Origin: an uncultured Ruminococcus sp.
GTDB taxonomy: Bacteria > Bacillota > Clostridia > Oscillospirales > Ruminococcaceae
Length of the DNA stretch: 7,939 bases
Reading direction: 5' to 3'
NCBI GenBank assembly: GCA_902796865.1
Contig: CADBQZ010000244.1
Coordinates: forward strand, 1 to 7,939
Shown here: piece after piece, positions 1 through 4,947 of the stretch
How positions within the stretch are numbered: the stretch's first letter is position 1
Layout: every line of letters begins with the position of its first letter
Translations under genes and position numbers: made by a program
The notes under the pieces: model-generated
Databases searched by the model: none
What the model saw: the letters and a program-made list of their open reading frames with translations, nothing else
Told to the model about the DNA's origin: nothing

Positions 1-1
1 C

Positions 2-916
2 GACAACAATACAAAAGTTGCTACCGGAACAGGTACAGGTATAGTAATGACTTCCGATGGTTATATAATAACTAATGCACACGTTGTATATGACAGCGAA
101 GATAATTACGGAAGGGCACTTAATGTATCAGTTATGATGTCCGATGAAACAAAATATGATGCTACTATTGTTGGATATGATATCGACACTGATATTGCGG
201 TATTGAAGATAGATGCTTCAGGACTTACTGCTGCTGAATTTGGCAATAGTGATGATCTTCAGGTAGGTGAACTGGTACTTGCAATAGGAAATCCGCTTGG
301 ATTTGAACTCTTTGGCTCTGTAACAAGCGGTATAGTTTCTGCACTTAATCGTGAGATCTCTATAAACGATAAGAAAATGAATCTTATCCAGACGGATGCT
401 GCTATCAATAATGGTAATTCCGGCGGTCCTTTAGTTAATAGTTACGGACAGGTAGTAGGTATCAATTCAGCAAAAATGTCATCCACAATGACATCTGCAA
501 CAGTTGAGGGATTGGGCTTTGCTATCCCGATCACACAGGCTAAAACCATAATTGATGATCTTATCAATTACGGTTATGTAAAAGGCAGACCGCAAATAGG
601 CATTAACGGAAAGACTATAGATGAATCTACAGCAAATCTTTATGGACTTCCTGTAGGCATATATATCACATCTCTTACACCGGGCGGCGCTGCTGAGATG
701 GCAGGTGTACAGGCAGGCGATATTATAATCGGTGTGGATAAAAAGGCTGTATCGACTATTGATGAACTGAACGAAGAAAAGAATAAGCATAAGGCAGGGG
801 AGGAGATCACTCTTACTGTAAACAGAAATGGTTCAGATATAGACATCAAGGTTACTTTACAGGAAGTAACAAAGGGAGATACTCTCTTCAATGACCAGCC
901 AACAAAAAATAATTAA
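2..916 (+). CDS. htrA: HtrA/DegP-family serine protease with one PDZ domain (5' end missing)
   Basis: This is a surface-located, trypsin-fold serine protease of the HtrA/DegP quality-control family, which degrades misfolded or damaged exported proteins. The frame is open from the first bases of the window, so the ATG at 47 lies inside the protease domain (just after the GTGTGIVM strand) and is not the true start; the N-terminal membrane anchor or signal is upstream. Counting from the codon at base 2, the catalytic triad is visible: His27 in TNAHVV, Asp64 in DIDTDIAVL, and Ser140 in NNGNSGGPL. A single PDZ domain follows at about residues 196-290, with a carboxylate-binding loop in GLPVGIYI (215-222). 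The protein ends in a short polar tail at a TAA stop. One PDZ is typical of Gram-positive HtrA, whereas DegP has two. A strong terminator follows, so the gene ends its own transcript. Family assignment is secure; the exact paralogue name (htrA, htrB or degP-like) cannot be decided. Confidence 0.95.
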   Translation, partial: DNNTKVATGTGTGIVMTSDGYIITNAHVVYDSEDNYGRALNVSVMMSDETKYDATIVGYDIDTDIAVLKIDASGLTAAEFGNSDDLQVGELVLAIGNPLGFELFGSVTSGIVSALNREISINDKKMNLIQTDAAINNGNSGGPLVNSYGQVVGINSAKMSSTMTSATVEGLGFAIPITQAKTIIDDLINYGYVKGRPQIGINGKTIDESTANLYGLPVGIYITSLTPGGAAEMAGVQAGDIIIGVDKKAVSTIDELNEEKNKHKAGEEITLTVNRNGSDIDIKVTLQEVTKGDTLFNDQPTKNN

Positions 917-950
917 AATCCATTCTTCTTTTTATAGTTGATCCCTATTT

Positions 951-985
951 AAAAAACACGTTCCTTTTGAGGAGCGTGTTTTTTT
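951..985 (+). terminator. Rho-independent terminator after the protease gene
   Basis: Arms at 951-964 and 971-984 pair over 14 positions with a single G-U wobble, closing a six-base TTTTGA loop; the T run is 979-985. The 5' arm begins with six A's, so the structure could also stop transcription arriving from the right, although no gene is seen on the minus strand there. It begins 34 bases after the protease stop codon and separates that gene from the sensor-kinase operon. Confidence 0.92.
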
Positions 986-1014
986 AATGTTGATAAAAAT
1001 TAATTATTTGTATT

Positions 1015-1025
1015 AGTGTTACACT
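1015..1025. promoter_or_regulatory. Short palindrome just upstream of the -35 box
   Basis: AGTGT-T-ACACT is a perfect 5+1+5 inverted repeat that ends one base before the TTGACA box. Its position is suitable for an activator or repressor half-site pair. It contains the first of four TGTTAC motifs in this intergenic region. A short palindrome can occur by chance, so its role is inferred from position only. Confidence 0.4.
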
Positions 1026-1026
1026 C

Positions 1027-1055
1027 TTGACAAAATGAAAAATAAATGGTAACAT
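1027..1055 (+). promoter_or_regulatory. Sigma-A-type promoter with extended -10 for the sensor-kinase operon
   Basis: A perfect TTGACA -35 box (1027-1032) is followed by an exact 17-base spacer and TAACAT (1050-1055) as the -10, matching 4 of 6 consensus bases. A TG pair one base before the -10 (1047-1048) gives the extended -10 form, which would offset the imperfect hexamer. The stretch upstream (about 986-1014) is very A/T rich and could act as an UP element. Transcription would start near 1061-1063, leaving a leader of about 100 nt before the ATG at 1164. TATAGT at 1055-1060 is a better hexamer but lies 22 bases from the -35, too far for that pairing. Confidence 0.75.
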
Positions 1056-1070
1056 ATAGTGTGTAGGTCT

Positions 1071-1086
1071 GTAACAGGATTGTTAC
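1071..1086 (+). promoter_or_regulatory. Small hairpin near the 5' end of the predicted leader
   Basis: GTAACA-GGAT-TGTTAC forms a perfect six-base-pair stem with a four-base loop, about 10-25 nt into the predicted transcript. The downstream arm could instead pair with GGTAACA at 1048-1054 in DNA, but that copy is in the promoter and would not be transcribed. It may be an RNA 5' stabilising hairpin or simply the paired part of the operator array. No known riboswitch consensus was recognised in the rest of the leader (1087-1148). Confidence 0.4.
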
Positions 1087-1148
1087 CGAGTGTTTATTTT
1101 TATGCTTTGAGTACCAACGATATTTGTTAGAAGATTCGATGATATAAC

Positions 1149-1154
1149 GGAGGA
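1149..1154 (+). promoter_or_regulatory. Ribosome binding site of the first sensor kinase
   Basis: GGAGGA sits nine bases before the ATG at 1164. It supports that start, and no other in-frame start with a comparable site is seen upstream. Confidence 0.88.
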
Positions 1155-1163
1155 ATTCGTGAA

Positions 1164-4100
1164 ATGAAGGCAAACGGTTATTTGAAAAACATCAAAAAAT
1201 CCCGTAAAATAACAGCCGGTTTTCTTGCAGCTGCAGCGGTATTGGTGTTATTAGTCGTAGCTTTGAATGGCTCGCTGTTTTATAATATGATAAGCGACCA
1301 GTCAGAGCTTGTTTGCCGTGAACAGTTAAATACTGTTTCAAATGATCTGAAGCTTATAATCTCAGATTCTGAAAAAAATCTCAGAAAACTTGAGTTAGCG
1401 CTCAAATCAAATATTAACGATGATGATACATCTGACAGCTACTATAAGTTTTTAGAAGAAATTAAAAATAATGATGATTATTCAAACTGTATAAATATAT
1501 ATGCAGCAGGTGATGATTGGTTTGTTGCGCCTGATTTTGATTCGTCGGATTTTCAGGCTAATGACAGGGTATGGTATCTTGGAGCCAGAAAAAAAGGTGC
1601 AGGAAATATATTTGTATCTTCACCTTATATTGATATAATAACCGGCAGAATGTGTTTTACACTTTCGATGCTTTTAGATAACGATATTGTTATAGGTATT
1701 GATTATGATCTTAAAGAACTTCAGAATAGCCTTAGCAAAGCTGTTAAGTCCGGAGGCGAAGCGCTTATTGCAAATGCAGAAGGACAGATAATCTGCTACA
1801 ATGATGAAAATGTTATAGGCAAAAAGATCTCTGAAAGTCTTCCGCAATATGCAGATATATTCAGAAAGATCAAATCATCAGGTGAAGATGATAAAATGTT
1901 CAGTGCGGATATAGATGATACCCGCAGTGAAGTGTTCTATAGCAAGACTGCAAACGGTTGGTATCTAATATCAAGCGTAAGTCACTGGATATTATATAAA
2001 GAATCATATATGAGACTTATATATAATTCCATACTTAATCTTATAATCGTTTTGATAATAATAGCATTATTCTTTTTTAACAAGAGGAATCAGAATAAGA
2101 TTGATAAGGAACTTGAGGAAAAAGAAAACTTTTACAGTGAAAATCTTTCAAAACTTGATGGACCTATAAATCTTATGCTGCAAAGCAGCAGTAAGATAAA
2201 AAATGAAATGAATGAAGATGGCAACAAACTTTGGGAGCTTGTTAATGAACTTAAAGGTTCTGTTGCATTAATAAAAGATTTCTCTTTTTCTGAAAAAAAG
2301 AAACGCTTTGAAGAAAAAGAAAATAAAATAAAAAAAAGAAAAAACAGTGGCAATGAAAGTGTAACGATAAGAAAACAAAATAAGATAGTTATGATAGCCG
2401 TAATAATAGCTATCAGCATTGCAATGGGAGTTTCTTTAATATCGTCTGTATATGGTCTTGTAAACGGTGGAAATTCTACAATGAATGGTCTTACAAAGAA
2501 TTATCTTAGTGATGTTCAAATGTGGGAGACTGAACAGAAAGGCGCTGTTGAAACATTTGTAAAGGGACTTGTTTCAAATCCCGATATTATGAATGATTAT
2601 GAGGGTGTTATTGAATGGCTTAATAATATAGCTGAACAGTATGACGATATATCTGTGGCATATATCGGAAATCCCGACCGAAAGGATTATACATTTGCTG
2701 AAAGCGGGCATTATGAACATAATGACGATATTGACTGGAAGGTCGAAGAAAGACCGTGGTATCTTAACGTTGTAAACTCCGATAATAAAGATGAAATATG
2801 TATTTCCGAACCGTATATAGACAGTAAGACCGGTATGTACTGCATAAGTTTTTCTAAAGCTATCTATGATAAAACCGGAAAGTTTTTAGGAGTATTCGGT
2901 GCAGATTTTTATTTTGATAAACTTATTAAGATATTGAGCGATTCATACAGTGATGAGGGATATGCATTTATAGCCGATCATGAAGGAAGGATAATAAATC
3001 ACCCAAACAAAGCATATGAAATTTCTTCCGAATCACAAATGACATTGGAAGAAGCAGGGTATTTAAATGCTGTATATTCAGACAGTACTATTACAATAAC
3101 CGATTATGACGGTGCAAAAAAGGCTATATATTCTCTTATTGAACCATATTCAAATTTTAATGTTATATGCGTAAAAAATTGGAGCGTAATTTATGGTAGG
3201 GTAATTGTGACCAGTCTTTCGCTTACATTTATATTTGCCGTATCACTTGCAGTTACTATATATATACTTTATAAGCAAATGAAGTGGCAAAAGGAAGCGA
3301 ATGAGATACTTCAGGAAGCAGTTGATGCTGCTGAATATGCCGGAAAAGCAAAATCTCAGTTTTTAGCGCAGATGTCTCATGAGATACGAACTCCTATCAA
3401 TGCCGTATTAGGCATGAATGAGATGATACTGAGAGAGTGTGATAACGGAAATATTCTGGGATATGCCGAGAATATAAGAAATGCGGGAAGGACGCTGCTA
3501 TCACTAATAAACAGTATACTTGATTTTTCAAAACTCGAAGATGACAAAATGGAGATAGTTCCTGTTAATTATGATACGGCATCACTCATAAATGACCTTG
3601 TAAATATGGTTCAGGAAAGAGCAAAGAAAAAAGGTCTTAAATTCACACTTGAATGTGATCCAGAGCTTCCTAAAACAATGTATGGTGATGATGTCCGTGT
3701 AAGACAGGTAATAACAAATATTCTGACAAATGCGGTAAAGTATACCGAAGAGGGCGAAGTATGGTTAAGGATAAGCGTTGTCGGCAGAGACAGTAATAAT
3801 ATAACCATACATATAGAAGTTGAAGATACAGGTATAGGTATCAAGCCCGAGAATATCGAAGGATTGTTCCAGTCATTCAAACGTCTTGATCTTGAAAAGA
3901 ATAGAAATATTGAAGGTACTGGACTGGGAATGTCTATTGTACAAAAACTTTTGCGCCTTATGAACAGTAAACTTGGTGTTGAAAGTGTTTACGGAAAAGG
4001 TTCAAGATTTTACTTTGACATTGTACAGGGTGTTGTTGATGCTGAGGGTATAGGTGATTATAAAAAGCGTCTTGATGAAAAACAAAATTCTAAAAATGCT

Positions 4101-4943
4101 GAAGAATATGTTTATGCACCAAATGCAAGAGTACTTATAGTTGATGACAATAACATGAATCTTCTCGTTGCAAAGGGGCTTTTAAAAAGGACCGGTATGC
4201 ATATAGATACTGCTCTGAGCGGAAAAGATGCAATAGAACTTATAAAAGAGAATTTTTATGATATTGTTTTCCTAGATCACATGATGCCGCAGCTGGATGG
4301 TATACAGACCTTAAAAATTATGAAGGAACAGGAACTTATACCTGACAATACTTCTGTTATCATGATGACTGCGAATGCTATAGTCGGCGCGAGAGAAGAG
4401 TACTTAAAAGAAGGCTTTGATAATTATATTTCAAAACCTATTGATGTAAAGAACATGGATGAACTGCTGGAGGAATATATACCTGCTGAAAAACTTTCGT
4501 ATAAAACAGAAAGCGGCACAGTAAAGGCAATACATCCTGAAGAAAAGACAGTTAAAAAGGAAGAAGCAGAACCGGCCAAATTCACTAAATATGATAAACT
4601 CAGACTTATTCATGAGCTTGATACAGAATCCGGTATAAGGTATTGTCTTAATAATGAGAAGTTTTATATTGAGCTGGTCAAGGCTTATGCTTCAGATGAT
4701 CCTTCAGAACAGCTTCAGTTCCTGTTAGACAAACAAGAATATGAAAAATATAAGCTTCTTGCACATAAAACAAATGTTTGTTCGCATAATATAGGTGCTG
4801 ATTCCGCTGCTAAAGCGGCAGCAGCAGCAGAAAGTGCAGCAGATGACAAGGATGTTGAACTTGTAAGACAAAAACATAAGTCTCTTTTAAAGATCCTTAG
4901 CAGACTTATAAGTTCAATAAAAAACGCTTTGGACATGAGGTGA
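1164..4943 (+). CDS. Double-dCache hybrid sensor histidine kinase (HisKA-HATPase-REC-Hpt)
   Basis: This is an inner-membrane hybrid two-component sensor kinase of 1259 residues that would detect an external ligand and start a phosphorelay. Domains in order: TM1 (about 16-40); first dCache sensor with R135-V-W137-Y and PYID at 154-157; TM2 (286-305); a cytoplasmic linker with a degenerate HisKA-like segment (322-380); TM3 (408-430); second dCache with R530-P-W532-Y, PYID at 550-553 and GVFGAD ending at D581; TM4 (680-703); HisKA with MSHEIRTP and phospho-acceptor His739; HATPase with N-box Asn856, G1 DTGIGI from Asp888 and G2 GTGLGM at 918-923; receiver with D994/D995, phospho-Asp1038, Thr1069 and Lys1091; a charged linker; and a C-terminal Hpt-like helix bundle with His1201. 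All catalytic kinase and receiver residues are present. The Hpt motif is abnormal (H-K-T-N instead of H-x-L-K). Two sensors in one chain make it longer than most hybrid kinases. The ligand is unknown; the R-x-W...Y...D pattern only partly resembles the amino-acid-binding dCache motif. No output domain is present. It is first in a two-gene operon. Confidence 0.93.
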   Translation: MKANGYLKNIKKSRKITAGFLAAAAVLVLLVVALNGSLFYNMISDQSELVCREQLNTVSNDLKLIISDSEKNLRKLELALKSNINDDDTSDSYYKFLEEIKNNDDYSNCINIYAAGDDWFVAPDFDSSDFQANDRVWYLGARKKGAGNIFVSSPYIDIITGRMCFTLSMLLDNDIVIGIDYDLKELQNSLSKAVKSGGEALIANAEGQIICYNDENVIGKKISESLPQYADIFRKIKSSGEDDKMFSADIDDTRSEVFYSKTANGWYLISSVSHWILYKESYMRLIYNSILNLIIVLIIIALFFFNKRNQNKIDKELEEKENFYSENLSKLDGPINLMLQSSSKIKNEMNEDGNKLWELVNELKGSVALIKDFSFSEKKKRFEEKENKIKKRKNSGNESVTIRKQNKIVMIAVIIAISIAMGVSLISSVYGLVNGGNSTMNGLTKNYLSDVQMWETEQKGAVETFVKGLVSNPDIMNDYEGVIEWLNNIAEQYDDISVAYIGNPDRKDYTFAESGHYEHNDDIDWKVEERPWYLNVVNSDNKDEICISEPYIDSKTGMYCISFSKAIYDKTGKFLGVFGADFYFDKLIKILSDSYSDEGYAFIADHEGRIINHPNKAYEISSESQMTLEEAGYLNAVYSDSTITITDYDGAKKAIYSLIEPYSNFNVICVKNWSVIYGRVIVTSLSLTFIFAVSLAVTIYILYKQMKWQKEANEILQEAVDAAEYAGKAKSQFLAQMSHEIRTPINAVLGMNEMILRECDNGNILGYAENIRNAGRTLLSLINSILDFSKLEDDKMEIVPVNYDTASLINDLVNMVQERAKKKGLKFTLECDPELPKTMYGDDVRVRQVITNILTNAVKYTEEGEVWLRISVVGRDSNNITIHIEVEDTGIGIKPENIEGLFQSFKRLDLEKNRNIEGTGLGMSIVQKLLRLMNSKLGVESVYGKGSRFYFDIVQGVVDAEGIGDYKKRLDEKQNSKNAEEYVYAPNARVLIVDDNNMNLLVAKGLLKRTGMHIDTALSGKDAIELIKENFYDIVFLDHMMPQLDGIQTLKIMKEQELIPDNTSVIMMTANAIVGAREEYLKEGFDNYISKPIDVKNMDELLEEYIPAEKLSYKTESGTVKAIHPEEKTVKKEEAEPAKFTKYDKLRLIHELDTESGIRYCLNNEKFYIELVKAYASDDPSEQLQFLLDKQEYEKYKLLAHKTNVCSHNIGADSAAKAAAAAESAADDKDVELVRQKHKSLLKILSRLISSIKNALDMR
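2127..2303 (+). other. Degenerate HisKA-like segment between the two Cache units
   Basis: Residues 322-380 of the first sensor kinase align by eye with its own active HisKA. A Phe at the same distance before the motif is kept, Pro-Ile-Asn (334-336) is exact, and a G-x-x-L-x-x-L-V-N-x-L pattern (353-363) matches G-x-x-L-x-x-L-I-N-x-I in the active copy, with DFS nearby (372-374). The position of the phospho-acceptor His is occupied by Ser329, and E-I-R-T has become K-L-D-G. It follows a charged, coiled-coil-like stretch just after TM2, where a HisKA normally sits. The segment is shorter than a full HisKA and no HATPase follows. This is inferred to be the relic of a second kinase fused in front; an ordinary helical linker remains possible. 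Confidence 0.5.
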
Positions 4944-4944
4944 T
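4937..4944 (+). promoter_or_regulatory. Ribosome binding site overlapping the stop of the first kinase
   Basis: GAGGTGAT, a long match to the 16S rRNA tail complement, includes the TGA stop (4941-4943) of the upstream gene and lies just before the ATG at 4948. This decides the start of the second sensor gene. The alternative ATG at 4943, which overlaps the stop, opens a frame that ends after 14 codons. The arrangement suggests translational coupling. Confidence 0.9.
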
Positions 4945-4947
4945 GAT

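Larger units (their letters stand above)
1017..1086. repeat. Four TGTTAC/GTAACA motifs around the promoter
   Basis: The hexamer TGTTAC occurs at 1017-1022 and 1081-1086, and its complement GTAACA at 1049-1054 and 1071-1076. Centre-to-centre spacings are 32, 22 and 10 bases, close to three, two and one helical turns, which would put all four on one face of the DNA. The second copy overlaps the -10 box. This looks like a cooperative operator for an unidentified regulator, possibly the response regulator of the system encoded downstream. Regulator identity is unknown and function is inferred from number, position and phasing. Confidence 0.5.

Noticed and set aside
990..1016. Second promoter candidate TTGATA with TATTAG
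   Set aside because: The spacer is only 15 bases and both hexamers are weaker than the extended -10 promoter just downstream.
1087..1148. Riboswitch (for example c-di-GMP type) in the leader
   Set aside because: I see no conserved riboswitch core, only one short hairpin near the 5' end, and no terminator or anti-terminator pair before the start codon.
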